In this document: piece after piece, positions 11,334 to 24,092 of the stretch
Layout: every line of letters begins with the position of its first letter
How positions within the stretch are numbered: the stretch's first letter is position 1
Assembly (NCBI RefSeq): GCF_032362555.1
Contig: NC_083516.1
Span: 2,443,001-2,507,000 of the forward strand
DNA length: 64,000 bases
Source of the DNA: Amyelois transitella
Taxonomy: Eukaryota; Arthropoda; Insecta; Lepidoptera; Pyralidae
Direction of reading: 5' to 3'
Made by a program: the position numbers and the translations under genes
The notes under the pieces: model-generated
Database searches by the model: none
What the model saw: the letters and a program-made list of their open reading frames with translations, nothing else
Told to the model about the DNA's origin: nothing

Positions 11334-11705
11334 AATTAATTATAAGTTAAAATTAATTAAATAACTAACAAAAAAAAATAACTAATAAAAAAAATACAAA
11401 ATATACAAAAACACAAAAACAAATGTAGAATCAAAGGATTATACTTTCAACACTATGAGAACATAATTTATAAGTTAATATTAATTATGCAAAAAAAAAA
11501 AATAACTAAAAAAAATATAAAATATTTAAAAATACAAAAACAAATATAGAATCATAGGATTACTTACACTTTAGACACTTTGATGAAATAAATTATAAGT
11601 TTATATTAATTATGCAAAAATAAAAAATAATTAATAAAAAAAAATACAAAATATACAAAAACACAAAAAAAATTGTAGAACCATAGGATTACACTTTATA
11701 ATTTT
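11334..11705 (+). repeat. AT-rich tandem repeat, unit about 120 bp, about 3 copies
   Basis: Three consecutive units (about 11334-11465, 11466-11587, 11588-11705) share AATTATAAGTT, long A-runs, TACAAAAACA, and TAGAATCATAGGATTA-like blocks. They differ by small indels and base changes. Confidence 0.7.
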
Positions 11706-13732
11706 AATCAAAAGAGTTGTAAATATTTAAATATTTTATAAAAAAGAAAATAAATAAAAGCACAAAAAAAAACAACCAATAACTGATACTAATAAATACA
11801 AAGTAAGTCTTTTGATCTTATTAATTAAAAAACAAAGAAAAAAATTTCAAAACCATAAAATAATAAAAAACATGTTTACGATAAGATAGATGTAAATGAT
11901 ATAAATTAAATAAGTAGGAGAAATAGTAAAGTAAAACTTCAAACTGCATCACATCCGTGATTTATCTTATACACGTATAGCTTTTAATATATAAGTCTTA
12001 ACGTGCTTTTCTAGAAAAAATATAATTTTATGTATAAAGACAGACTCTTATATAGCACGTTTCTTTAAAGGTGATTTTGAAATATATGTTCATGCATTGT
12101 AAATTTTGAAAATCTCTGACATAGAGACAATAATTATAATTTTGTTTGCGCCCTACGATACAACGCAGGTACAAAATTAAATATTATTATTATTTATAAA
12201 TACAAAAAGTACAAGACACTAGTATTATAAACGATCAATGAAGATTCGTCTTGTCCCCAAAATCGATGACAATGTTGTCCTAGAATAGGACTGCTTCATC
12301 TCTTTCTCTGGATGTCATAGAAGGCGACCAAAATAGCACTTACCTAAAGTGCATTATCAAAAGAGAGAGAAAATTTATTAAATGAATTCGCAATATCATA
12401 TTTTTTATGACTTTTTTCCAATTTGTATATAACAGGGATTATTTTAAGTCGCTTCATGTACCTTATATATTTATATTCCAGATGCAAAGAATTTATTAAT
12501 GTATCTTGTATATATCAACACAAAATACGTGGTGCTAAATTTAGTATTTTACGTTATTCTCTGAGTTTTCATTCATGCATATCAGTTATTAAAAATACAG
12601 TTTCATGAATTTACTTTTATCTATTATGTTTATTTTAAAATATTTAAGTTTTTTTTTTCTGTAATTTTTTTTTGTCGTGAAATTTTTGTATACGTCATTT
12701 GAAATTGTATAATAATTTTGTTCAGGTATTACCCCATTTATATATATTAAGAGCATTTTAGTGATTTTGGTGCTGTGACAGTAGTTATTATATAAAATTG
12801 GTAAATAAATGCTGCTCAAACTTACACAGAATAACAACATTTACTTAAGGAGTTTGCAAAAATTGTACCGAAAAGTACATGTTCATTATACTTTTCATGC
12901 ACGCCACTTTTCCTGCTTTATATATAGCATTCATAGCATGTGAAAATCCTATAGTCCAAATCATTATTCATTCAATAAAGTAGATTGTACAATATTAAAA
13001 ATACTGAAAAAAAAAGACCAAAAATAGTAGCCTGTACATATGTATTTGTTTACGTATTATATAAAAATAACGGTATACATAGTAACTATTTAAATCGTTT
13101 TCTTAACAATTATCTGATTATAGCTTAAAAATACATAAAAGAGTAGTTATTTATAAAAAAAAACAAAATGAAAAAAAAAACGTAGATTTAGAATTTAAAA
13201 TGTAGTACATAATTATAAGAAATGTAGGTACTTGAATTATTTGTAATCATACGTATTAAATTCAAATAACTTGCATATAATTACTTAGCATTCATAAAAA
13301 ATATAATAAAACACAAAAAAAAGTAATTTAAGTTTTAATTTGTAGTTGTAGAAACAATAAAAAAACTTTAAAAAAGAACAAAAAAATGTAATAGGAATAA
13401 GTTAAATGCTTTTTCAGTTTTTATAGTTGTAGATCACAATGTAAATACGTTATTGTAATGGTCCTATTTAGTCAATTACGAATTCAAAACTAAAGTCTTA
13501 TTCGTACATTAAATGGTTTTGACAATTAAGATTGATTTTGACGAAAAAAGAATAACGCTCTGCAATGAGTATATGTGCAAAGGCATAATAATGAATAATA
13601 TCTTAAATGACATGAAGGATTTTACATTAAATAATCTCGTTTTGATCTAAGTTGTGTCTTAGCACATTCTCTAGGGTGGTTTTAATGACTAGGTGCCTAA
13701 AAACACCGTTTTAGATCGTGACTACTTAAGTT
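11706..13732. other. AT-rich gene-free stretch
   Basis: Poly-A rich DNA with no supported exon. A decayed piece resembling the SL1 head (GAATAGGACTGCTTCATCTC) is at about 12283-12345. Confidence 0.5.
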
Positions 13733-13832
13733 GTGCCGTGTGGTCCCCGGCACTATAATAGAATAGGACCACTCCATCTCTTTCCCATGGATGTCGTAAA
13801 AGGCGACTAAGGGAATAGGCATATTCATCTAT
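13733..13832 (+). mobile_element. SL1 5' fragment
   Basis: Begins TGCCGTGTGGTCCCCGGCAC and continues through ACTCCATCTCTTTCCCATGG to GGCGACTAAGGGAATAGGC. The 3' half is missing. Confidence 0.65.
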
Positions 13833-13869
13833 TATAGCTTTTACAATTTCGCTATCGCTAAATGAGTTA

Positions 13870-14012
13870 GATTCCCTGTAAAGTTTGCGGAGGTCAGACT
13901 GGAGTCTCTTCGTGTAAAAACCTGACTTAACCAATCCAAGATCATAATCAGAAGGCGCTCTCCGGGCGCTGGGTGTAATTGGGATTTATACCAAGAAGGA
14001 AAAATATGGAAT
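13870..14012 (+). mobile_element. SER-SINE 3' half, diverged
   Basis: Contains TTTGCGGAGGTCAGACTGG, TCTTCGTGTAAAAACCTGAC and a changed 3' end. It follows the SL1 fragment directly. Confidence 0.55.
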
Positions 14013-15790
14013 TAGGCTGTTGGAAATAAATACGAATTGCATAAAATAATATTCCAATCCCTCGTTATGAGTAAACTGACTTTCGTTATTCATTTCGCAC
14101 CATCGGCGCACGCGCATATTTTACTGGTACTAATAGTGGAGTTTGTTTCATATCAAACGTCAATCGATCTCACTCGTTTGACACAATACATTACATACAT
14201 TATCTTCACATCCCACGTGCAATAACACCTATGCTTTGGAAACATAAACTTAAACTTTCTTTGGGGTTCTGCTGTATTTTGTTTGTGACTTTGATCAACG
14301 TGCGCCGAATACATAAGACATCCACAGGACAGCTGGTTCATCAAATTCTAATGTGCTTAAAATATCAATAATGTGATTCAATTTCCACCTGTCACATCTA
14401 AGGCATCATAAATATTATAAATTAACCATTACCACATTATGCTACGAATTGCTACAAACTGCTAGGTGCTGTTATTTTATTTTTTAAACTTCTATAATTT
14501 AATATAGTGTAAATGTAAAGCTATAATATGCCCGTAATAGGAATTCCGTCCGGGACACAGTATTAACAGCAGTAATGTTTGTTTTTTGTTCATATTGAAA
14601 ATTTATTGCTTCAAATATTAATTAATACTCAAAATGTATAATTAAGTATTATCTTAATTTAGTTTACTTGTATTAAAAATGCTGGGGAACGGCTTTTTGC
14701 CTCTTCCATCATTGCACTGGTTATCTGTTTGCTTTTAAATCTTAGTTTAACTTGTAGATGGCATGTAAGTTATATTTTCCATGCTCTCAATAGTTTGGCA
14801 AACAATATATGGCCGAGTTTTTACTATATTTTTAAATTATCATTTATTAACGAGTGCGATCCCAGCAAATCATGTAAATTCTTTAAATATTAAAATTGTC
14901 CTTTCTCCATTCTTTCTATTTTTAAATTTATATAAACATATATATTCATTAAAGTAGTATTATAGATATTAATTGTGCTCTTTTATTTTTTTTAACTGTG
15001 TTTTTATGTCAAAATAAGGTTTTATTCTGCCAGCAGAAGATTGTTTGGGTAGAATAATTTTAAGTTTATTTTAAAAGTTAAATGGCAGCATTTTCTTTAA
15101 ATTCATAATTGTTTTATGTTTAATTATTTTGTATTTTGTTTATTTGATTATAACTTGATTGTAAAAAAAAATAGAAAATGAAAAAAATAATTTAATTTTA
15201 ATTTCGTCTTTGTGTATGTAAACGAGTATACATTGAAAATGTATATTCACATCAACAGGATTCAGAGATGTGTGTACAGTCGGGTACTAATAAACCTGAA
15301 TATAATGGTACTTGGGTCAAATTTAAGAATGTTTCCTAACATAGACTACTCATCACCAATTTCACAAGTTTCAACTAAAAACTATCTATCAAGTGATTTG
15401 TTTAAAATTTTCTTGAATTTGGTCCAAGTTTACCATGCCAGCGAGAAATCAGGTTTCTTTGTTCTCAAGTGTACTAGATATGTGAAAAATTAGTTAGTGT
15501 GTAATTCTTTAAGTCAGTAAAATTAACCAACTATACATTGTCTAGCAGGACAGTTGGAACTCAAAAACAAAAAATAAACTGCGGTTTATTTTCTGTTTCA
15601 ACGGTAAATCATAAGATTCCAAACATAAAACCTTTCTTGTAAATTTTACTGGCTTGAAAATGAATAGTTTAATAACGCTAATGCCCGTGCGCAGGATATA
15701 AACGAATATTAAAAAAATATCATTTACATAATTGTAATGATTAGATTTTTATAATATAATATTTTTGTGTTTGTAACCAACGATATCCAG
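14013..15790. other. Gene-free stretch
   Basis: AT-rich DNA; I see no supported exon, RNA gene or named repeat. Confidence 0.4.
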
Positions 15791-15794
15791 AAAT

Positions 15795-16090
15795 AAATTG
15801 AGCCAATGGTGCAGTGGTTAGCACTCTCGTTAAGCGGTTAAACGGTCGGGCACGGGACGGGTGACCATAAACCAAATTTCCATCTCAAGTTTCCCGGTGC
15901 CTAGAAAGACTCGCCGTGAGTTCCAACTGGAATTTTCAGTTGTTTATCTATAATATATGTATTATAGGCTGACATGTCAACACCCTTAAAATTATATATA
16001 TATATGTATGTATGTATTATAAAATATAGTATCGTTGAGTATCTCATAACCCAAGCCTGTAAGCCTGTTTAATTTGTATATAATAAATTA
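15795..16090 (+). mobile_element. SINE with tRNA-like head (different family)
   Basis: An A-box-like stretch (TGGTGCAGTGGTTAGCACTC) is followed by a B-box-like GGGCACGGGACGGG. The 3' end, TATAAAATATAGTATCGTTGAG, is the T-SINE end seen at 43700-43720, so a different head is joined to a shared tail. Confidence 0.5.
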
Positions 16091-16484
16091 ATTATTATTA
16101 TAATATATATCTATCTATTTATAACAATCTATATATAATTATAATATTTTAGTATACGTTCATTTCAAATATTGAAATTATTTTTTATTTTATTGTTTTG
16201 GAAGTTATCAATTTCCTCTATCCTGCGTGTAGGTAAATAGTATATAGTAATAATATGTGTTAATCTTAAAATTGTTCTGAACGAGTGACAGAAGAAAAAC
16301 AATAGTGATAATGGCTTGGCCTTGAAAATTGTGTAAAATTTGTGCGCCAAATTTGCCTTAGGGAATGGGAATGATAACATCGGAGCGTGATTTTAAAGAG
16401 CTTATTAGTAGTTACGAGTATTTAATGTATCTAAGTAATTGTTAATTTTGGTTTGAGAGAAATTTAAAATCCGTCACATACATA

Positions 16485-16645
16485 CATAAGATCATGTCTA
16501 TATCCCTCGCGGGGTAGACAGAGCCAACAGTCTTGAAAAGACTGAAAGGCCTCTTCAGCTGTATGACTTAATGATGAAATTGAGATTCAAATAGTGACAG
16601 GTTGCTAGCCCATCGTCGACAAGAAGAATCTCAAGCTTATTAATC
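16485..16645 (-). mobile_element. SL1 partial element
   Basis: On plus: GTCTATATCCCTCGCGGGGT, AACAGTCTTGAAAAGACTGA, GGTTGCTAGCCCATCG. The sense 5' head is decayed. Confidence 0.7.
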
Positions 16646-16689
16646 ATTCCCTTAGTTACCTTTTAACCTACCTTTTTAGTCCTACACCA

Positions 16690-17830
16690 CCATATATTTT
16701 CTTGTCCCATTAGAACTAGACTTCCCACAATCCACAAACGCCTCTATTGTGTATTAAATCATTAATACTAGACAAAAAAAAACTTTATATATTCACATTG
16801 TATTAAGCACATTATATCTGTAAGATAATCAATTTATTTTTACCCGTAAGCGCTCGTTACATACAACCAGCTTTATGTATCACGACAACCTTGCAAAGGT
16901 TACGGAAAGACGTACGCAGGCAACTTACAACAGTCCGATAAAACCTTTGGGAGCCGCCTGAGTCTTACAGTAATCGCCATACGGGTGAAACGATGATGAA
17001 ATATCCATTATAAAACCAGAATTTCTCTCACATCAAAATTTACAAGATTAAGTTATAGATTAGCAGAGAAACTTGTCCCATTATTTAATTTCTTTTTGAT
17101 TAATTTTATGTTTTGATTTAGATAATTTTATATATTTACCACAAGAATAAATTAATGAAAAACATGGAATTTTACAGATTATATTTGCTTCAAAATTCAC
17201 GTAACATAATATTATTTAATTTTTATTTTGTTATCAGACTATTTAGGTATATATTATATATTTTTTTAGGATATGTATTATATATGTATCTATTTATATG
17301 TATTTACATATACATTATGTATATCAATTATTGTTTCAGTTTAACAACATACAAACTTATTTATTTAATATATTTATTATCATTGAATACTAAGTACGTA
17401 TAAAAATATTATTGCCAGTTTATCAGGGACAAGTTTTAACTTAAACATAATTTAATTAATTGGTGTTGTGATGTGTAACATTAACTTAATTATTTTAGTA
17501 CCAAAATAACAACACTTTTTAGTTTTAGAGATCAGTTACTTGTGAGTCTTGTGATACGTATCATTTGAAATAGTATAAAAAACATCATCAATATTATAAC
17601 CATTTAAGTGATCTGTTGTAACTAAAAAGTTGAAACATATCTTGTATGTCTAGGTCATCATGACATAGTGATTGGTACTTTTATTACTTAAATATAGGTA
17701 GATTTATTTTAATGTGTATGTTCGTGTCGTGCAATAAATGTTCGGTGTCGTGTCATTGCGTTTTATTTAGTTTTCACACCTATTAATACCTATTTGCAAA
17801 AAAAAAGATAATTTGTAGGTAAATAATAAT
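16690..17830. other. Gene-free stretch
   Basis: AT-rich DNA with no supported gene or recognised repeat. Confidence 0.4.
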
Positions 17831-17835
17831 TAATA

Positions 17836-18062
17836 TCTTCTTCCTCTTGGCGTTAGTCCCGGTAACATCTTCATTCTTCCGCTCTGAGAAAGAGATCTGG
17901 GTGCGACGTGATGCTGATTGGTCAGGTTTTTACATGAAGCGACTCTCATCTGACCTCTGCAATCATTTGCAGCGCATCCCTGCCCGTATTTGATTATGCA
18001 TTTACACTTCCAGTTGCCTGAATGTGCAGGCTTCCTCAAGGTTTTTAAACTAATGTACAGAA
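17836..18062 (-). mobile_element. SER-SINE, inverted
   Basis: The reverse complement shows the SER-SINE block order from GAATGTGCAG-type sequence to the GACTAACGCCAAGAGGAAGA end. Confidence 0.65.
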
Positions 18063-18394
18063 CTATAAAAATATTCATTGGTACCTGGGACATTGAAGAA
18101 GAGCACACTCAATAGAGCTACGTAAGGCCAGGGATAAAAAGGGTTGCCAGCAAGTTACTTATTGGTCGCCCAAATTAGCAGGAGTTCCGGTCAAGTCCCT
18201 CTGGGAATCCAAAATGATCCCACGTCGCCCTCAAAGTGGCCGAACCAGAGAAGTCCTAGTGAATATTTCGGTGCCAGGAGCCCCCTTCAATACAAATAAA
18301 TGTGGTAGAACGTATGCAGGTTACGGCAAAAGAGACATACTGATAGGTAGATACAATGATTATACTATATTGTTTGTTTATGTGGAGATACATA

Positions 18395-18465
18395 CATACA
18401 CACACATTATCACGTCTATATCCCTTACGGGGTCCCTAAAGGCCACGTTCACGTTTTTATGTGGA
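18395..18465 (-). mobile_element. SL1 3' fragment with internal deletion
   Basis: Retains the tail and hairpin (GTCTATATCCCTTACGGGGT), then jumps to GGCCACGTTCA, losing the central stem-loop. Confidence 0.55.
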
Positions 18466-18534
18466 GATGATGAATAAAATCACAATAAATGATGAATAAG
18501 TCAAATTGACTTGATAAATAACAAAAGAAAGTGT

Positions 18535-18722
18535 GACCGTTGAAAGAGGAAGAATGTCTAAGATCGTACCTTGATCAATTTGGTGACTTAAGTACTTACA
18601 TAAAAAGAGTCATGAATGTGAATGAAGCGAAAAAAGTATGTCGTCGTGATCGTGGCAATTGAAAAGATGTAAATAGTCTCTTCCCACCCTTCCGGGAATG
18701 AGGTATAATTTATGTACGCACT
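18535..18722 (+). mobile_element. LINE 3' end, decayed
   Basis: Contains GATCGTACCTTGATCAATTT (counterpart of the 338-415 fragment) and then ATGAATGTGAATGAAGCGAA to CCGGGAATGAGGT. The frame is broken. It shows that the two LINE fragments belong to one element. Confidence 0.6.
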
Positions 18723-18862
18723 TATTTAGTTTGTGCGGTAACGGTTAACGTTTGACTGCCGGCTGAAATGTGAGCGAGAGTTCAGTGGGTCGAAAGGAAA
18801 GCCATGGAATTTGTATACCGCAGAATGTACCTAACAAACCATGCTATAATACTTTATACATA

Positions 18863-19113
18863 GATACATATAATCACGTCTATATCCCTTGCGGGGTACA
18901 CAGAGCCAACTGTCTTGAAAAGACTGATAGGCCACGTTCAGCTATTTGGCTATAAGATAGAATTTAGATTCAAATAGTGACAGGTTGCTAGCCCATCGCC
19001 TAAGAGAAGAATCCCAAGTTTATTAGCCTACCCCTTAGTCGCCTTTTACGACATCCATGGGAAAGAGATGGAGTGGTCCTATTCTTTTTTCTATTGGTGC
19101 CGGGAACCACATG
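18863..19113 (-). mobile_element. SL1, full length
   Basis: All SL1 blocks are present from the TATATCCCTTGCGGGGT hairpin to GGTGCCGGGAACCACATGGC. Confidence 0.75.
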
Positions 19114-19184
19114 GCACCAATAGCTACCATATAAGCAGAATACATACTCCAACTCTTTTCCGTGGATGTAAAAGGGCAAAAGCG

Positions 19185-19420
19185 GCAGTGGTCGAGTGGT
19201 CAAGGTGCCCAGCTAAAATGCGCAAGTCATGCGTTTTGGGGCACATTATCAAATCCTACGACGGCCTTGACCAATTACTCGCTTTACTGAGTTATGTACA
19301 TTAGTTTCAGTGCTTGTGGTGAGGGAAAAATGTGTATAATTATATAAAATGAGTAAGGTTATCCTGTATACGAGTAGGTTGAGAGTTTGGGAGTAGCTTC
19401 GTGTTAAAACCTGATCATGA
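19185..19420 (+). mobile_element. SER-SINE with intact tRNA-Ser-like head
   Basis: GCAGTGGTCGAGTGGTCAAG resembles the A-box arm of a serine tRNA. Then come TGCGTTTTGGGGCACA and the usual GTTATGTACATTAGTTTCA block. The best copy for the family's origin; its 3' half is rearranged. Confidence 0.55.
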
Positions 19421-19429
19421 TGATGTCGT

Positions 19430-19612
19430 AAACGGCGACTAAGGAAAGGCTAACAAACTTGGGATTCTATTTGAAGGTGATGGGCCAGTTTGTCACTATT
19501 TGAATCTCAATTCCATCATTAAGCCTGAACATGGCCTTTGAGTCTTTTCGAGATTGTTGGCGCTGTTCACCCCGTAAGGTATTAGACATGACTATATGTA
19601 TGTATGTACTTA
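19430..19612 (+). mobile_element. SL1 partial element
   Basis: Reads GATGTCGTAAACGGCGACTA to TATTAGACATGACTATATGT. The 5' head is missing. Confidence 0.65.
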
Positions 19613-19814
19613 TTTCAATTAGCGACGATAGGCATCCCACACTCGACTCGGACTGTCTAAACTTACTAATTTGCTTTGTGATATTAATTGAAACTTCATT
19701 AGTATCAATTTATGTCACAGAATAAATAGGTTTGTAACTTTGTAAGTGGCACCATCTAAATTAAAGCTGTAAGTAATGGAAATCGTAATAATATAGTCGT
19801 ATTTTATTCAAATT

Positions 19815-19975
19815 CAGTGTCGTGTGGTTCCCGGCACCAAAAGAAAAAAGAATAGGACCTCTCCATCTCTTCCTCGCGGATTCCTCTTTGAGGCGAATTT
19901 GGGATTCCTCTTTTAGGCGATGGGCTAGCGACCAGTCCCTATTCGAATGTCACTTCTATCATTAAACCAAACATT
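19815..19975 (+). mobile_element. SL1 5' part, rearranged
   Basis: Starts TGTCGTGTGGTTCCCGGCAC. GGCGAATTTGGGATTCCTCT is duplicated in diverged form. It abuts an opposite-facing SL1 fragment at 19976-20075. Confidence 0.6.
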
Positions 19976-20075
19976 TGAACGTCACCTCTATACGCCTTGC
20001 GAGGTAGACAGAGTCAACAGGCAACAAAAGACTGAAAGGCCACGTTCAGCTGTTCGGCTTAATGATAGAATTACT
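19976..20075 (-). mobile_element. SL1 3' fragment
   Basis: Plus strand reads GTCACCTCTATACGCCTTGC then GCCACGTTCAGCTGTTCGGC; sense is minus. Confidence 0.6.
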
Positions 20076-20179
20076 CCTTGTACTTTTTGGTTTTCGTAAA
20101 AATTATATGCATGCATGTGTCCAACAATGTTGGATTGGAGAAGTAGATAGATTTATCTGCCTCTTCAAATTAACATTTA

Positions 20180-20380
20180 AGTTTAATTTGATATAAGTTA
20201 TTTAATTTTATTTATGTAATGTAGTGATTAATTTAATTTGATTGATTTACTTGTTACTTGATGGTGTATGTAATTTAATTTAATTTGATTTAATCTATGT
20301 ATTACTATTTATTATAATGTAATGTATGAAGATATGGACGCAAGTCTGAAATAAATGATTTATTATTATTATTATATAAC
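20180..20380. repeat. TTTAATTTGAT-type repeats and ATT microsatellite
   Basis: TTTAATTT(GATT) blocks repeat loosely, followed by GAAATAAATGATTTATTATT. This looks like the low-complexity 3' end of a LINE. Confidence 0.4.
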
Positions 20381-20854
20381 TATTTGAGCTTTAGAGAAAT
20401 TGTGATATTTTTCCTTCCTGTATTTGAATGTTAATTTATAATATAATGTCTTATGTTAAAACAAAGAACGTTAAAAAAAAATAAAGCAAAAGGGCTGTCA
20501 TCCAACTACGAAGTGAAAGACAGGAATTCTGATAAAAGGAATTAATCGCAGCTTCGTATAGCCTCAGGTATTCCAGCGAAACTTAATCCAGATCTTTGAC
20601 TTAGCTCACCTCTGGTAATCGAGTTTTAATCAGAAAAGCTTTTATAAGGATATTCAATTTCCTGAGTGCCGTTTCAAAAACAAAGAGAGAAATGCAGAGA
20701 TCCGCAATCCTATCCTATCATTTAAACAAACAATATTTGTATGTAGATATATGTACGATTTTGCTAGGTTGCGTTTTGAGAATACTCAGAATGTTAAATT
20801 CAATAAAGAAACAAGTCAATATTATTTCTTAAAGCCAGATCTATTATATACTAT

Positions 20855-20925
20855 TTGAATCTCAGCAACAGAACGTGGCCTTTCAGTCTATTCAGGACCG
20901 TTGGCTCTGTCTACCCCGTAAGTAA
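20855..20925 (+). mobile_element. SL1 3' fragment
   Basis: Reads TATTTGAATCTCAGC, GAACGTGGCCTTTCAGTCTA, TTGGCTCTGTCTACCCCGTA. Confidence 0.5.
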
Positions 20926-21336
20926 AGACTTTAAAATATGTACGCATTCCGAGTATCTTAAAAACATGAATGTTTTAATGAAATATACACCAAAAATACA
21001 ATTGTGTAAATATTGAACTGAAAAATACCATAGATTAGGATCAACCCTATTTAACCTCTGTCCAACGCGAATGCCACTAATCAAATTATAGACCTGCATA
21101 TCGTACAGACCCCTCAAAGCATTCCTGAAATTCAGCTCCGACGCGGGAGTTATTCGGCCGTGTCCAAGCCGTTTCAAGCCTGTTCGTACGTCAGGTTCAT
21201 CAAATGCACAAAAGCGCTGAATGCCAGCCTTTTTACGCCGTCACGGCAACAAAGCGAGGTGTGATTTTTACGCATTTGAGAAACTTTGAACTATGAACGG
21301 AAAGGTGCAAAACAGTTCTTTTTTTGCGAAAATAAT

Positions 21337-21505
21337 CTCCACTAATGCGACCACTACTCTGTCTGCTCTTTCCCGCCCAAACCACTGAACCGATTTTGAT
21401 AAAATTTGGTACAAGAATAGAGTTGACCCTTAGGAAGATAGGCCATAAAGGCCTCTTTTTACGTTTTACGAAGTATCCACGCAGGCGACGTTGCGGGCAA
21501 AAGTT
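21337..21505 (+). mobile_element. Helitron-like repeat
   Basis: Contains CACTGAACCGATTTTGATAA, AAATTTGGTACAAG and GTTGCGGGCAAAAG, diverged counterparts of the 1236-1425 blocks. Confidence 0.45.
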
Positions 21506-22299
21506 ATTAAATCATAAATATAACATAAAATGTTTAATATTGAAAATACTTGAGACTGTTAGCATGCATTGCATCGCCCATTGTATCAACATTATATGTA
21601 CATTGAAGTTTAATTCATGAAAATTCACCATGTATATAAGAAAATAAATGTTTATTGACTGACTGACTGACAAGTCGTGTCTCACTAAGTAGCGATATAA
21701 TTTGGAATAATGGCACCCCTATTGGATAGGAATATCTGGGTTACCATAAGAGATAATTTTCTGAAATTACCGCGGGAATAAAATATAACGGGATATTTAG
21801 TTTATTTATGTATATGTTTTTAAAGAATTGTATACACGTCTGTCACCCTTTTCACATTATCTCCTCGTCTCGGAGCCGATGGGAACGATTTCTTTATAAA
21901 AAAGCAGAACCTATGATGGGTATGGATACTATTGTTTTTTTTTTGTGTTTATTATTCCTATATGTTTCTTTGTATACATGATTTGGTAAATTATAAATAC
22001 CCGGGCGAAGTGTGGTGGCGTACTCTAGTCAATAATTCAAAATAAACATGCTTTTAACTCGATCAGTAGCAACTTCATCCCGTCACATCAGTGGCAGGAT
22101 TAACGGGGAATTAAATTTGACCCCCCACCGACATCAGTGGGTCATGACGTCATGGATTGACTTGACGTCATCCCTTTAGGCGCTGAACTAGGGTGTCTGG
22201 CTTGCAGTATTATCCAACTACGAAATAATTTATTCATAGATTTTTTTTTTAATATAAACAGGACAAATAACACTGATTTTCCTGAATGCAACAGGATCA

Positions 22300-22427
22300 G
22301 CTACAAATGTGGATTAAAGGAATTTTCTCTCAGGCAGGAATCTTTTACGATTCAAATTAACAGATTTGGATCACACATACGCTTTGATTTTAACGTGAGC
22401 AAAGTCGCGGGCAGACACTAGTATTCC
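22300..22427 (+). mobile_element. Helitron-like repeat, 3' end
   Basis: Ends GTCGCGGGCAGACACTAGT, the CTAGT-type end described for 1-243. Confidence 0.4.
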
Positions 22428-22439
22428 ATATATTAGTTT

Positions 22440-23375
22440 GTTCCCTCGCAGACAGTGATTGTAGCGTATTAGCGTAGCGCCCGGGCGCGAGCTGTCTACG
22501 TCGTAGACACAGTGCTACGATTTCGCAGTACGTCGTAGCATTTCGTAGCAGTTTGGTTCAGAAGTCAGTTGCAACTTGTGTCTTGTAGCATTTCGTAACA
22601 GTTTTTTTCAGAAGTTAGTTGCAATTTGTGGCTTTCCATTGTAAATGGCGATGAAGAAAGCACTTTTACTCTGGCAGTCACTCAGTAACTGAAGATATAT
22701 AATATTTCGTGAATTTCCGTTCGAGTTTCAACAGTAGCTCACCAATTTATTCTGACGAATATCCTTTTAGTCATGACGGACACCGCCGGCGGTGGCTCGA
22801 AATCTCATACGGCGATAATTGAATGATGCAATGCACTGGCGACGGTAACTCACGGTAACATGGAGTGATAAAATTACGCTGCGGCCGTCCATGTTCAGTT
22901 GACAGAAAAATCCTTTAATGGTTGTGACGTCATAACTCCGTGACCTCCCCTGGGCAGCTATTCACTGCCAGGGGACCCTTTAAGAACCCGGACCTTCGCC
23001 TTTGGTGTACTTCAGCGCTCACAAGTAACCCGCTGTTCTCAGGCGGCTAATCTCGTGTCTATAGCTAAACCCTCGCGCTCTTAAAAATTGTGAAACTAAT
23101 CTGTTGCGGGAGCGATGATTTTAGCTCGACCGTCACTAAAGGGAAGATCTTCCGCCAGGCTTATAGGTGTGATGCCTGGGGAACCGCTGCTCCGGCGATA
23201 TAGTGCCGGAGGTTGTATATGTATATGCTCCAATCCGTGAAATCTTTGCTTGCGCGATTTAGACTTTTCGCTGTTTTCGACTGATAGCGTCGTGTGATTT
23301 TATTTTTGTGACTTGTGGCGTATAGTTGTCACCATAAGTCCAATAAAGATTGTCGTCATACTATGAATTTTTAAA
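22440..23375. repeat. Unclassified GC-rich dispersed repeat with internal 50-bp tandem duplication
   Basis: Stands out from the AT-rich surroundings. It contains two 50-bp tandem units (22534-22583, 22584-22633) with GTAGCATTTCGTA. Parts recur inverted elsewhere: 23105-23190 matches 45035-45120, and 23215-23330 matches 24435-24545 and 44626-44715. AATAAAG at about 23342 could be a poly(A) signal. A solo LTR or a composite non-autonomous element are both possible; no clear ends seen. Confidence 0.45.
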
Positions 23376-23454
23376 TCTCTCATCATCCTTACCTGCGACG
23401 TTTTACCTAAACGTCACATTGTATGACCAGACGAACATGGCCTTTTTTCGTGGA

Positions 23455-23545
23455 ATACACGCGGATACATTTAATTAAGTCTTTGTCCCTTACGAGGCAG
23501 ACAGAGCCAATAATCTCGAAAAGACAGAAAGGCTGATTTTATAGG
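23455..23545 (-). mobile_element. SL1 3' fragment, decayed
   Basis: Contains GTCTTTGTCCCTTACGAGGC and GACAGAGCCAATAATCTCGA. Confidence 0.45.
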
Positions 23546-23844
23546 AATGCATTACAGTATCGTATGCGCAAAATCAGTCATTCAAATTTCCCATGTTATT
23601 CATTAGAATAGAACAACTCCATGTCTTTCCTATCGATGTCGTAAAACGCGACTAAGAAAGTTGGCACAGCCATCTAGTGCTTTCACGTGACTATTAGCTT
23701 TGTCTTCCTCGTAATGGATAACAACCTGTCACTATTTGAATCTCAATTCTATTCAGAAGCCATTCCGCCGAGCGGGGCCTTTCAGTCTTTGAGACGTTAT
23801 GTTTAGTTAGTTACATATACATTTCACTTATCCATTACATACAT

Positions 23845-24092
23845 ATAGGCACGCCTATATCCATTGCGGGATAGACAGAGCCAACAGCCTTGAAAAGACT
23901 GATAGGCCACGTTCAGCTATTTGGCCTAATGATAGAATTAAGACTCGAATAGTGACAGGTTGCTAGCCCATCGCCTAAAAAAAGTATCTCAAGTTTGTAA
24001 GCCCATCCCTTAGTCGCCTTTTACGACATCCATGGGAAAGAGATGGAGTGGTCCTATTCTTTATTGTATTGGTGCCGGGAACCACACGGCAC
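23845..24092 (-). mobile_element. SL1, full length
   Basis: Plus strand runs from CACGCCTATATCCATTGCGG to GGTGCCGGGAACCACACGGC; one of the best-preserved copies. Confidence 0.75.

Noticed and set aside
20911..21177. 88-codon minus ORF with NALRGLYDMQVYNLISG
   Set aside because: The frame is closed just upstream and no splice-consistent partner was found; perhaps a decayed transposon piece.
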